In this document: positions 16,057 to 24,590 of the stretch, piece after piece
How the letters are laid out: each line of letters opens with the position of its first letter
How positions within the stretch are numbered: the stretch's first letter is position 1
Assembly (NCBI GenBank): GCA_046729855.1
Contig: JBKPHM010000088.1
Coordinates: 1-49,558 of the forward strand
Direction: 5' to 3'
DNA from: DATHSY01 sp046729855
GTDB taxonomy: Bacteria; Actinomycetota; UBA4738; HRBIN12
Length of the DNA: 49,558 nucleotides
Notes under the pieces: generated by a model
Seen by the model: only the letters and a program-made list of their open reading frames with translations
What the model was told of the DNA's origin: nothing
Database searches by the model: none
Program-made: the position numbers and the translations under genes

Positions 16057-18115
16057 CTACCCGCCCCGCGAGAACGCTACGTCCGCGATGTTGACGACGC
16101 CCGACGACGTCCGCGACAGCGCGATCTCGACGGCCGCGATGCTGCCGAGATCGATCCCGGTGAACGCGCCGATCGGGAACCGGAGCTGGTTCAACACGTA
16201 GTGGCCGGCACCGCGGCGCCCCGTGGTGTAGGCGAGCGCGTCGTTGCCCACCTCGGACGCGACGACCTCGGCCCGCCGCCCCGACGTGTCCTCCAGCACG
16301 ACGCTGAGATCCTGGTACGAGCCGCCCTCGTTCGCGGGGTACGCAGGGTTCACGACCGCGCGGAACTGCAACGCATCCCACGAGCGGACGTCGCCGCCGA
16401 ACGGCGGAATCGCGAAGCGCAGCGTCCCAGTCGGCGAGATCCAGCCTATCGAGGCCCGACCCAGCCCGGGCAGATGTTCCTCGGTGAACCAGGAGAACGA
16501 CATGTGCACGTCGATCCAGCTCCCGGGCACACATGGCGTCAGCCAGTCGTCGCCGCACCAGCCGTACAGCGCGAGCGCATCGGGCTCGATCGTGCCCTGC
16601 TGTCCCCGCGCCAGCTCCTGCGGCTCGACGAATCGCGCGAGGTCCAAGCGGCGCGCGGCAGGGCGCGAGGTAGCTCACGACCGTGCGGCCGGGGATCGGC
16701 GGGACGGCCTCCCCCGTCCACATGCCGTCGAACGCGATCTCGTTGCCGATGTACCGGCGGAAGAATCCGACGATGTACGTCGCGCCCACGCTGCGCTGCT
16801 GCCGCTCTGTGAGCCGATCGGCGCACCCGGTCCACGACCCGTCGTCGAACGAGCCCGGGTAGCCGCTCTTCGGAGACCACACCGTGTTGAACTAGTTGTG
16901 GTTGGCGCCCATCACCGTGACGGTGCTCTTCGGCGTTTGGTCGTCCGCGACCACGTAGCGAGAGTCGTCGAAGAAGTGGATCCCCTGCAGGTCCGAGACG
17001 TCGCCGTCGCAATACGGCAGCATCACGTCGAACGCCACGTCGTTGATCGTGACCCGCGTGAAGTCGACGGGCGCGAGCGCGAGCACGGCGTCGATCCCGT
17101 ACGGCGTCGGCCGTTCGCGGTCGACGATCACGTTCCACACGACGCCCTCCCCGCCGCGCGAGTGCCCCATCGTCCCGATCCGGGACATGTCCACGGCGCC
17201 GACGAACATCGTCCCGAACGGATCGCCACCGACCGTCGACCACGCCTGCCAGAGGTCGAGGTGCCTCTCGACCACCTCGCCGCGCTGGCGCATCCCGCTG
17301 TCGTCGACCTGGTTGCCGAACACGTTCACGCCGTCGGCGCTGATCGAAGCGACGACGTAGCCCCAGCTCGCCAGGTTGCGTCCGATGTAGTCGTAGCCGG
17401 CGTAGTTCGGCAGCGGCTTCCAGCCCTCCGGGCACGGCCACCTGTATGTGGCGCGTCGCGCCGATAGCACGTGCTGTGGTTACCGTGCATCAGCACGATC
17501 AGCGGGTACGGCCCGCGGGCGAGGTCAACCGGATAGTGCACGTCACCGGCCAGCTCCACCTTGGCGCGCAGGCCCTTCGGCTGGAAGACCTGGTCGCCCA
17601 GGTCGTACACGCGCCGCTCGACCTCGAGGGCCCCCGGACGCCGGGGTCGTCGATCTCCGTCGCGAGGGACGCCCCAAGCTGCGGCATGCCGCCGTCGAAC
17701 GAGCCGACCACCGTCGAACGCGAGCCGTACGCCGCCGAGATCGGACGCTCGGTCACGGACGCGTCCCTCGTGACGGTGGTCAGGCCGACTCGTCCGGGGA
17801 CGGTACGCCGTAGCCGACGGGGCGGGCCCCGGCGAGCACAACGTACCGCTGCGCCCTCGGCGGGAACCTCCCGGCGACCGTCACGCGGAACACGGTCGTG
17901 GGGACGGCGGCGTGGCGCGCAAGCAGCTCGGCGGGCACGCGGACCCGCTCCACCGTCACGTCGCCCTCCGTCCGGATCCTCGTCCCGGTCGCCCGCAGGG
18001 CGGCGCCGAAGACGTCGGCAGGGACCGTGTTGACGCATCGCGGCGCGACCGGCGAGGGATCGTCCGAGCCGGCCGACGAGATCGGAGCGTTCGTCGCGAC
18101 ACCGAGCAGCGGCAC
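16057..18115 (-). pseudogene. Decayed secreted alpha/beta-hydrolase (frameshifts plus nonsense)
   Basis: A once-continuous protein of about 690 aa can be followed through three frames. A hydrophobic signal-like start (LLLAVLVVPLLG, near 18115-18150) leads to a domain ending VGYGVPSPDES. The frame then changes near 17790 (GLTTVTRDASVTERP), near 17635 in a G/C run (LEVERRVYDLGDQVFQ), near 17460 (YRWPCPEGWKPLPNYAGYD) and near 16655 (LDLARFVEPQ). A TAG at 16892-16894 interrupts GANHN-stop-FNTVWSP, probably replacing an aromatic residue. The nucleophile elbow GHSRGGEG is intact, identifying a secreted dienelactone-hydrolase/lipase-type enzyme. The final beta-rich domain ends at 16057. No N-terminal ATG remains. 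Several lesions within 2 kb point to a true pseudogene, although local sequencing error is possible. Confidence 0.8.
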
Positions 18116-18199
18116 GACGAGGACGGCGAGCAGCAGACGACGGACGGCAGGCGAACGCGGGCGGAGGGCCCACGTGCGTTACCGAGCGGCTGCTGGTGT

Positions 18200-18385
18200 T
18201 CAGGCGTACCGGCGGCACGCCGCGCAGAAGTACCAGCTCTCGTTGCCTTCGCGGACGAACGCGGTGTACTCGCCGCACGCCGCGCACGTGCGCATGGACA
18301 CGCGCGGCAGGTCCTCGCGCGGGACGACCAGGACCAGCCGCGGAGCGGGCGCCTCTGCGTGGCGCTGGATCGCTGGAACCGACAT
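18200..18385 (-). CDS. Small zinc-ribbon protein, 61 aa
   Basis: 61 residues starting MSVPAIQRHAEAPAPRLVLV. The C-terminal half has a four-cysteine ribbon: CAAC, then about 17 residues, then CAAC, matching a rubredoxin/zinc-ribbon knuckle pair likely to bind zinc. An AGGAAGGAGG ribosome-binding site 6 nt before the ATG makes it convincing. It lies just upstream (in its own direction) of the hydrolase pseudogene and is divergent from the ACT-domain gene. Function unknown. Confidence 0.8.
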   Translation of the reverse strand: MSVPAIQRHAEAPAPRLVLVVPREDLPRVSMRTCAACGEYTAFVREGNESWYFCAACRRYA

Positions 18386-18479
18386 CTCGAGCCTCCTTCC
18401 TGCCCCGGGTCCATACCCAGATTGACGCGCGGGCAGGCACGGGGTACACCTGGGGCCCCGGCGTGGAAGGGAGGCGACC

Positions 18480-18863
18480 ATGCTGACGGACATCCTCGTA
18501 TCGCTGGAAGATCGTCCCGGCGAACTGGCCAGGGTCGGCGAGGCGCTCGGCAGGGCAAGCATCAACATCGAGGGCGCGATGGGCTTCGCGCACGAGGGGC
18601 GTGGGTTCGCGCACGTCCTCGTCGCGGACGCCTCGGCCGCGCGGCGCGCGCTCGAGTCCGACGGGCTGAAGGTCGAGGGCGAGACGGAGCCGCTGATCAT
18701 GGATCTCAGCGCCGACGTAGATCGCCCGGGGGCGCTCGGAGAGAACGCGCGACGCGCCGCCGACGCGGGGATCAACCTTCGGTTCCTGTACCTCGCGACA
18801 AAGGACCGCGCCGTCGTGGGCGTCGACGACCCCGACGCGGCGCGCCGCGCGCTCGGCATCTAG
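18480..18863 (+). CDS. Double ACT-domain protein
   Basis: 127 aa made of two ACT domains (about 3-68 and 71-127). The first has DILVSLEDRPGELARVGEALGRASINIEG; the second, DRPGALGENARRAADAGINL. ACT domains bind amino acids or related small ligands and usually regulate enzymes, but here they stand alone, suggesting a free regulatory or sensor protein. GGGAGG 6 nt before the ATG at 18480 fixes the start. Its target is unknown. It ends 4 nt before the convergent lysozyme gene. Confidence 0.85.
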   Translation: MLTDILVSLEDRPGELARVGEALGRASINIEGAMGFAHEGRGFAHVLVADASAARRALESDGLKVEGETEPLIMDLSADVDRPGALGENARRAADAGINLRFLYLATKDRAVVGVDDPDAARRALGI

Positions 18864-18867
18864 CGCT

Positions 18868-20634
18868 TCACGCGACCACGAAGCGGTCGACGGCGACGAG
18901 CGTCCCGCCCGCGGCGGGGCGCGAGGTGCCGAGCACGACGATCCGCAGCGTGTGCGGTCCGTCTGCGAGCCCTGTGACGCCCTCCGCCACGTCGTACGCC
19001 GGTTCGCTGGCGTAGTTGTCGACGGTCCGCACGAGCGCGCCGTCGACGTAGATCGCCGCACGGCCCTGCCGCGGCCCACGGACCGTGTACCAGTCGACCG
19101 AGGTTCCGCGGAACGCGAACGTCACGGAGGCGCGGGCGAGGTCGGCCGCGGCGATGGTACCGCCCGACGCGCGCGGCGCGTCGACGCTCCCCCACCTGTA
19201 CGCGAGCTGGGGCGTGCGAACGACGTCCCCGCCGACTCCGAACCCGTCGACGACCACCTGCGTGTCCGTCGCATCGGGTGACCGCGTCCCAAGGACGCGG
19301 ATCGTGATGGTGTGCGAGCCGCGCGCGAGACCGCCGAACGTGCGTCCGACGCCGAACACCTGGCGGGCTGCGTACTGGTCGAACGTTGCCAGGCGCCGGC
19401 CGTCGACCAAGACCGCAGCCTTCCCCAGCGCCGGACCTTCGGCCGTGTACCAGATCACAGACCGCCCCGCGAACGCGAACGAGGCCGTCGCGCCGCGGAG
19501 TCGCTCGACCGCGTACGAGCCGCCGTACGCCCGCCGATTCGCCGCCGTCCGCCAGGCGTAGCCGAGGGCCCGGCTCCGGTCGTCGACCTCCGTCGCCGCT
19601 CCGAACGGCAGCTCGACGGTCGCCGCGGCGATGCCGGCGAAGTCCTCGATCGTCGGCACGACGGTGGCCGGGTTCACGGCGACCGTGTAATCCTCCCCTG
19701 CCAGCAGCGGTGCTACAGGCGTGGCCCGAACCGACCGGACGGGGCCGTCGAAGCAGTCGACGATGGTTGTCACCGACCGGCAGACCAGGTCGAGGTCGAC
19801 GAGGAAGCCGTCCGCGGACGTCCACATCACCACGTTGCCGTCGGTGACGCGCCGCACCGCCTCGCTGAAGCTCACCGTGATCGGTTCCGTCAGCCCGGCC
19901 GGCGGTACGACCGTGGCGACCGGGGGCATGACGTCGGGTGACGGGATCGTCACCGGGTCGAGCGACGAGCCCTGGAACCAGTCGAGGTCCACGCGTCCGC
20001 CGATCCCCGGAACGGTTCCGTCGGACGTGTACTGCCAGAACGTCCATCCGTTCCCGGTCCAGTTCTCGGCGGGAACCCGCGGCGAGTCGACGCCCCAGTG
20101 CGCCACCCACAGCACGGTGTACCCGGCGTCGGCGACGGCGGTCGTGTCCCCGGTACGGTTCTCCCAGCCGTTCGGACTGGTGTAGACCATCGGCCGCACG
20201 CCAAGTCGCTCGGTCACCCGCCCCAGCCACGTCAGCACCCACTGCGTTACCTGGAACTGCGTCAGGCCGCCCGTCCGCTCCAGGTCGAGCGCGGGGATCA
20301 GGTTGCCTGGCAGGAGGCGAGCCGTGTCGACGAAGTGGTCGGCCTCGGCGATCGCATCGCCCGTCGTGGCGTCCGGACGCGCGAAGTGGTACGCCGTGAA
20401 CGCGATCCCGGCCCCCTGGGCGCCGGCTTTGTTCGTCGCGTACATCTCGTCGACGCCGCTGCGACCGTCGGTCGCCTTGGCGATCGCGAACCGCACGCCG
20501 GACCCGGCGACCTGCGCCCAATCGATCGTGCCCTGCCAATGGGACACGTCGATCCCGGGCAGGCGCTCCGCGGTCTGGGCGCGCGCCGCCGGCGCCGCGA
20601 CGAGGAACGGCAGCAGGGAGACAGCGACGAGCAA
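18868..20634 (-). CDS. Secreted GH25 lysozyme with C-terminal beta-repeat modules
   Basis: 588 aa. The signal peptide (LLVAVSLLPFLVAAPAARA) is followed by a GH25 muramidase barrel (about 25-215): GIDVSHWQGTIDW holds the first catalytic Asp, ALDLERT the Asp-x-Glu pair, and WQYTSDG...VDLDWFQG the barrel end. After an SbsA/Ig-like segment (about 225-335) come two tandem modules of roughly 105 residues sharing FAF-x-G-x-SV-x-WYT-x-x-GP and VDG-x-x-x-x-T-x-D-x-Y, probably jelly-roll wall- or carbohydrate-binding domains. It would cleave peptidoglycan outside the cell. The only start in frame after an upstream TGA is the TTG at 20634, which leaves no positive n-region, so a non-standard upstream start is possible. 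Confidence 0.88.
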   Translation of the reverse strand: MLVAVSLLPFLVAAPAARAQTAERLPGIDVSHWQGTIDWAQVAGSGVRFAIAKATDGRSGVDEMYATNKAGAQGAGIAFTAYHFARPDATTGDAIAEADHFVDTARLLPGNLIPALDLERTGGLTQFQVTQWVLTWLGRVTERLGVRPMVYTSPNGWENRTGDTTAVADAGYTVLWVAHWGVDSPRVPAENWTGNGWTFWQYTSDGTVPGIGGRVDLDWFQGSSLDPVTIPSPDVMPPVATVVPPAGLTEPITVSFSEAVRRVTDGNVVMWTSADGFLVDLDLVCRSVTTIVDCFDGPVRSVRATPVAPLLAGEDYTVAVNPATVVPTIEDFAGIAAATVELPFGAATEVDDRSRALGYAWRTAANRRAYGGSYAVERLRGATASFAFAGRSVIWYTAEGPALGKAAVLVDGRRLATFDQYAARQVFGVGRTFGGLARGSHTITIRVLGTRSPDATDTQVVVDGFGVGGDVVRTPQLAYRWGSVDAPRASGGTIAAADLARASVTFAFRGTSVDWYTVRGPRQGRAAIYVDGALVRTVDNYASEPAYDVAEGVTGLADGPHTLRIVVLGTSRPAAGGTLVAVDRFVVA

Positions 20635-20789
20635 CGCCGCGAGCGCGCGTGAAGGGAGATGTCTGGTCGCGATCGGTCGGCCCCCCGGACCAAGTCAAGT
20701 GCGCGGCAGGCTATCGGAGCGCTACGTGGGCGTCACGGTCGCACCCCGCGATCGCGCCACGATCGACTGTCGCCGGCGCGCGCCGTCGC

Positions 20790-20795
20790 TAGGCT
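20790..20795 (+). promoter_or_regulatory. -10 box TAGGCT upstream of LCP gene
   Basis: TAGGCT ends 8 nt before an in-frame TTG at 20804, the same geometry as other leaderless genes here. The competing GTG at 20828 has a ribosome-binding site (GGAGG at 20816-20820). Confidence 0.45.
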
Positions 20796-20803
20796 CGGGG
20801 ACC

Positions 20804-22237
20804 TTGAGTCCGGTCGGAGGGGTGCCCGTGGTCCGCGTCCGTCGCGTTGTGCGCAGCACCGTCGCCGCGGCGGTCGCGGCGCTGCTGGTCGCGTGCGGGT
20901 TCTTCGGCGATGAACCTGGATCGTCGCCGAGCCGATCGCTCGAGACGCCGGCGCCCTACGAGCTCACCATGGACCTCCGCTGGCTCACGGGGCGCGGCCC
21001 GGACGGCCCGGTCCGGCGGCGCGCGCTCACCGACGCGGGGGAGGCGGTCCGTGACGCGATGGAGCGGCTCTACTCGATCTCATTCGTCGACCCGGCCGAG
21101 TGGGACGGCGGACGCTTTCCTCGGCTCGCCGACGGGTTCGCGGGCGACGCGCGCGCGACCGTTCGTCGCGACGTCGAGGCCCTTACGCTCGGATCCGCGG
21201 CCGGCGTCGTTGACTCCGTCCGTCCGGACCTGGCTCGGCTGGACGTGCGGATCTTGGCCGATGCCTCCAAGCGGCCGGTAGCCGCGTTCGCCACCGTGGC
21301 GTTCGAGGCCACGGCGATCGCAGGCCCGGCCGAGCTCTCGATCCGACACGGCGGCGACTTCACGCTCCGCAAGCTTCGAGGCGGCTGGCGCGTCGTCGCG
21401 TACGACGTGCGCGGGCGCGTCCCGACGGCGGAGGACGTCCGCGCGAAGGTCCGAACCGCGTCGTTCACGCCAGAGGTCCCGTCGGACGACGCGATGTTCC
21501 TGCTGGTGATCGGCAGCGACGCCCGGCCGGGGCAGCCCGTTGCCCACACACGTGCCGACTCGCTGCACATCATCGGCTTGAACCCCCGGCTCGGTCGCGC
21601 CTCGATTGTCGGGATCCCTCGCGACTCGTTCGTTCCGATCCCCGGCCACGGCGTCGACAAGATCAACGCGTCGCTGGTCCGTGGCGGGCCCGAGCTCGTC
21701 GTCGACACCGTCGAACGGCTCGCCGGGATCCGGATCGATGCCTACGTGCTCACGGGGTTCGAGGGGTTCAGGCAGCTCGTCTCGGCCGTGGGCGGGATCA
21801 CCGTGAACGTCCCCTACCTGATGTCGGAGCCGGCGATGCCAACGCTGCGTCCCGGCCGTACCCGCCTGGACGGCCGGCGAGCACTCGCGTTCAGCCGGAA
21901 CCGTCACGATGCGCCGGGCGGAGACTTCGGGCGGTCGCTGAACCAGGGGCGGCTTATCATCGCCGCGCTCCAGGAGCTGCAGCGGGACGTCCGCGAAGAC
22001 CCGGCGAACCTCGTCGCGTGGGCGGTCGCCGCAGCGCGGTTCGTTCGCACGGACCTCTCGTTCGCCGACAGCCTGGAGCTGCTGCTCGCCGCGAACTCGA
22101 TCGACCCGGACCGCGTCCGCAACGTGGTCGTGAGCGGGAGCGGCGGGCTCGTCGGGGGCAGCAGCGTCGTGTTCCTAGGCGGCCGTGCGCGGGCGATCTT
22201 CCGCGATCTCGCGCGCGACGCCGTCCTCGGCGGCTGA
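20804..22237 (+). CDS. LytR-CpsA-Psr (LCP) family lipoprotein
   Basis: About 477 aa. The N-terminus (VRRVVRSTVAAAVAALLVAC) ends in a lipobox with C33-type acylation site. The LCP domain (about 225-400) shows LLVIGSDARPGQP, HTRADSLHIIGLNP, VGIPRDSFV and FSRNRH, the Arg/Asp residues that bind polyprenyl pyrophosphate. LCP enzymes ligate secondary wall polymers such as teichoic acids or arabinogalactan to peptidoglycan outside the membrane. About 190 residues between the lipobox and LCP domain form an extra module unlike known LCP accessory regions (my reading). It is divergent from the GH25 lysozyme across a 170-nt gap, fitting a cell-wall locus. Start ambiguous between TTG 20804 and GTG 20828. 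Confidence 0.9.
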   Translation: MSPVGGVPVVRVRRVVRSTVAAAVAALLVACGFFGDEPGSSPSRSLETPAPYELTMDLRWLTGRGPDGPVRRRALTDAGEAVRDAMERLYSISFVDPAEWDGGRFPRLADGFAGDARATVRRDVEALTLGSAAGVVDSVRPDLARLDVRILADASKRPVAAFATVAFEATAIAGPAELSIRHGGDFTLRKLRGGWRVVAYDVRGRVPTAEDVRAKVRTASFTPEVPSDDAMFLLVIGSDARPGQPVAHTRADSLHIIGLNPRLGRASIVGIPRDSFVPIPGHGVDKINASLVRGGPELVVDTVERLAGIRIDAYVLTGFEGFRQLVSAVGGITVNVPYLMSEPAMPTLRPGRTRLDGRRALAFSRNRHDAPGGDFGRSLNQGRLIIAALQELQRDVREDPANLVAWAVAAARFVRTDLSFADSLELLLAANSIDPDRVRNVVVSGSGGLVGGSSVVFLGGRARAIFRDLARDAVLGG

Positions 22238-22311
22238 GCCGTACGCGGATCGTCCGGCCGGCGCGACCACGCCCGGCGGGTAGGCCGCGTCGGCGCGGGA
22301 GAAGGCGAGCG

Positions 22312-22512
22312 ATGCGACGGGCACCACGGATCCGCGGCGGGCTCGGGATGCGCCTCCCCGCGCTGTTCGCGGGGCTGACGCGGCGTGGCGTCGGCCCTCT
22401 ACATCGGGGCGGGGCTGGGCGCCGGCCACGGGACTCGCTGATGCTGGCGCTCTCGAGGAGGACGGGCGCGCGGATCGCGGTCGTCCCCGGAGCACGCGAC
22501 GTGGTGACGTGA
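22312..22512 (+). pseudogene. Remnant of YczE/YyaS/YitT-type membrane protein
   Basis: A 66-codon frame shows MRLPALFAGLT at its start and PRDSLMLALSRRTGARIAVV near its end, both typical of YczE-like membrane proteins. Between them the expected helix (ALYIGAGLGAG) is encoded in the next frame, roughly 22392-22430, implying a +1 and a compensating -1 indel. The rest of the multi-helix protein is missing and the frame stops after VPGARDVVT. It is therefore a truncated, decayed gene. The whole gap 22238-22518 holds nothing else that I can recognise. Confidence 0.6.
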
Positions 22513-22518
22513 GGCCCG

Positions 22519-22725
22519 CTAGGCCTGATCCTCGGCCGGCTGGGCCTCGGGCCCGGAGGGGAGGAACTCGCTCTGCTCCGGCGGGCCGACGGGCGGCCCG
22601 GGCTCGAGCACGCCGGCGGCGCGATCCGCACGCCGCTGGTTGCGGGCGAGCCTGCGCTCCTCGCGGGCGACGGCCTTCTTGGCCTTAGCGTCACGGCGCT
22701 GACGCTTCCCGAAGCTATCCGGCAT
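22519..22725 (-). CDS. Small basic-then-acidic conserved-looking protein
   Basis: 68 residues: MPDSFGKRQRRDAKAKKAVA, an Arg/Lys-rich predicted helix to about residue 36, then a Pro/Gly/Glu tail. No cysteine or membrane segment. A TACAGT box 6 nt before the ATG supports a leaderless gene. I recall similar short proteins in actinobacteria but cannot name a function; an RNA- or ribosome-binding role would be only a guess from composition. Confidence 0.68.
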   Translation of the reverse strand: MPDSFGKRQRRDAKAKKAVAREERRLARNQRRADRAAGVLEPGPPVGPPEQSEFLPSGPEAQPAEDQA

Positions 22726-22731
22726 GCCACC

Positions 22732-22737
22732 ACTGTA
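22732..22737 (-). promoter_or_regulatory. -10 box TACAGT, leaderless start
   Basis: On the minus strand TACAGT ends 6 nt before the ATG at 22725. Confidence 0.5.
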
Positions 22738-22776
22738 CGCGAACTCGTTCGGTCACGACCGAGGTGCTCGGCGGCG

Positions 22777-23676
22777 TCAGGCGCGAATCGCCGCGACCGA
22801 CTCGCCCAGCGTCCGCACGGAGACCTCGGTGATCGGGCTCGCCACCACGATGATCTCGTCGGCCCCGGCCTCGGACAGCGCACCGATGCCGTCCGCGATC
22901 CGCCCACCATCGGCCTCGAGCGGCTCCACGCCCGGCGCGAGCGGCCGCTCGCCGGCGTCTCGGTCGAACAACACAAGCACGCACGCGCTCCGGGCCACCT
23001 CCGCGGGGTCTCGGCCGACGCGCTCGCACGCGTCGTCGACCTTCGCGAGCTCTCGCCGGAGACCGTCCGGCGTGTTGCCGTACAGGTCGTACCACGTGTT
23101 CCACGCATCGACGTGCGGCAGCGCCGTGGCCAGAACCCTCTGGCCGGTGCTCCCGATCATCAGCGGCGGCCGACGTGTGGGGCGCGGAAGCAGCACGGCA
23201 TCCTCCAGCCCGTAGAAGCGACCGGCGAACGTCACACGCTCGCCATCGAGCAGCCGCCGGACGATCGCGAAGGCCTCCTCGAACCGCGACGCGCGGGCGT
23301 CGAACGACAGCCCGAACGCTCGGAACTCGGTCTCGTTCCACCCGGCGCCGATGCCCAGGACGAAACGCCCTCCCGAGACCTCGTCCACGGTCGCCGCCAT
23401 CCGCGCGAGCACCCCCGGCGGGTGGAACGCCGTGCACGCGACGAGGGGGCCGAGCCGGACCCTGGTCGTCACGGCGGCGAGCGCCGCCAGGAGCGCCCAC
23501 GCGTCCCACGGGCCGCGCTCGGGCCGCCCGTCATCGCGGTACAGCAGATGGTCGCCCGTCCAGATCGAGTCGAGGCCGACCTCCTCTGCGGCCCGCGCCA
23601 TCGCCAGGTACTCGGCCCAGCCGACGCGCCGCTCGACCTCGGGAAGCTGCACGCCAACGCGCACCGCCGTCGCCAC
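22777..23676 (-). CDS. LLM-class F420-dependent oxidoreductase
   Basis: 299-aa luciferase-like monooxygenase-fold enzyme. VGVQLPEVERRVGWAEYLAMA, SIWTGDHLLY, GRFVLGIGAGWNETEFRAFG and PLMIGSTGQRVL match F420-dependent LLM oxidoreductases, which use reduced F420 (or FMN) on varied substrates; its substrate is unknown. A TACACT box lies 7 nt before the GTG at 23676, so this start is preferred over the long upstream extension, which is antisense to other sequence. F420 use supports an actinobacterial host. Confidence 0.88.
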   Translation of the reverse strand: MATAVRVGVQLPEVERRVGWAEYLAMARAAEEVGLDSIWTGDHLLYRDDGRPERGPWDAWALLAALAAVTTRVRLGPLVACTAFHPPGVLARMAATVDEVSGGRFVLGIGAGWNETEFRAFGLSFDARASRFEEAFAIVRRLLDGERVTFAGRFYGLEDAVLLPRPTRRPPLMIGSTGQRVLATALPHVDAWNTWYDLYGNTPDGLRRELAKVDDACERVGRDPAEVARSACVLVLFDRDAGERPLAPGVEPLEADGGRIADGIGALSEAGADEIIVVASPITEVSVRTLGESVAAIRA

Positions 23677-23683
23677 GGCGCGC

Positions 23684-23689
23684 AGTGTA
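23684..23689 (-). promoter_or_regulatory. -10 box TACACT, leaderless start
   Basis: On the minus strand TACACT ends 7 nt before the GTG at 23676. Confidence 0.5.
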
Positions 23690-23711
23690 CGCGCGGCCCC
23701 TTGCTCGAACG

Positions 23712-24476
23712 TTACGGAGCCGGAGAGGAGGCCTCGCCGGCCTCGGGCCCTTCCGTCGGCTCCCAGGGCTCGATCAGGCTCGCGGTCGCGCTGGGAATCT
23801 TGGATGCGCTGAGCCAACGGCGACGCCCGGTGATGAACGGGACCAGGCCGTCGATCGAGACGACGAAGCACTGGCGGAACCGCAGGGGCGAGCTCGCCAC
23901 CGAGGCCTGCGCTGCCACGACGACGGCGTCCACCCACTCGTCGACCCCGGCCTGCATCATGAGCTGCCGGACGTTGCCCGCGGCCCCGCGCGCCTGCCGA
24001 AGCACGTGGTCGGCGGGTTTGCCGTTGTAATAGAGCTGTCCGACCTTGCGATAGAAGACGCCCTCCCAGGCCTTCGTCTCGAGCGCGAAGACGCCCGTGG
24101 GACCGATCACGACATGGTCGACGTCCCCCTGGCCGGTCTCGACCCCGTGGAGGACCCGGTACGACGGCGGCAGCTCGCTCAGCGCGTCGGCGACAGCCTC
24201 CTCGCCGAGGATCCCCTTGCGGAGCGGCTCTGGGTCGAGCCCCCGATTCCCCTGCCGCTCCAGGACGAACAGGAGCCCGAGGGCGAGGAACGAGGCCGGC
24301 CACCACCAGACGCCGATCAGGGCGAGCGAGATCGCCGCCACGACGGCGGCGGCGATCACCGCCACACGGATCCGCAGCTGGGACCTCAGGAACGCAGCTG
24401 GCTTCCGCTCGATCGCTGTACCGGACCGCCGACCCGCCGGAGGAAGCGGGCGGGCGCTCCGGCCTCCTCTCAGCAT
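23712..24476 (-). CDS. Membrane-anchored NERD-domain protein
   Basis: 254 aa. An Arg/Pro-rich cytoplasmic N-terminus is followed by two hydrophobic segments (about 37-55 and 56-70, VAVIAAAVVAAISLALIG and PASFLALGLLFVL), then a NERD (nuclease-related) domain (about 85-190). The nuclease-like core is visible: GEEAVADALSELP, GDVDHVVIGPTGVFALETKAW (acidic D and E-x-K). NERD proteins are predicted DNA-processing or signalling nucleases, role uncertain. A TACGAT sequence overlaps the ATG at 24476. The gene is divergent from the ammonium transporter with 114 nt between. Confidence 0.82.
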   Translation of the reverse strand: MLRGGRSARPLPPAGRRSGTAIERKPAAFLRSQLRIRVAVIAAAVVAAISLALIGVWWWPASFLALGLLFVLERQGNRGLDPEPLRKGILGEEAVADALSELPPSYRVLHGVETGQGDVDHVVIGPTGVFALETKAWEGVFYRKVGQLYYNGKPADHVLRQARGAAGNVRQLMMQAGVDEWVDAVVVAAQASVASSPLRFRQCFVVSIDGLVPFITGRRRWLSASKIPSATASLIEPWEPTEGPEAGEASSPAP

Positions 24477-24590
24477 CGTAGGCGATGGGCGCAGCCGTAA
24501 CCGTCTCGAAACACATCGGGCGTTGTGTCGCATCGCCGTCGCACGTACAACCTCGCTCATCGTTCTGCAGCCGTTCGGATCGGAAGGGTG

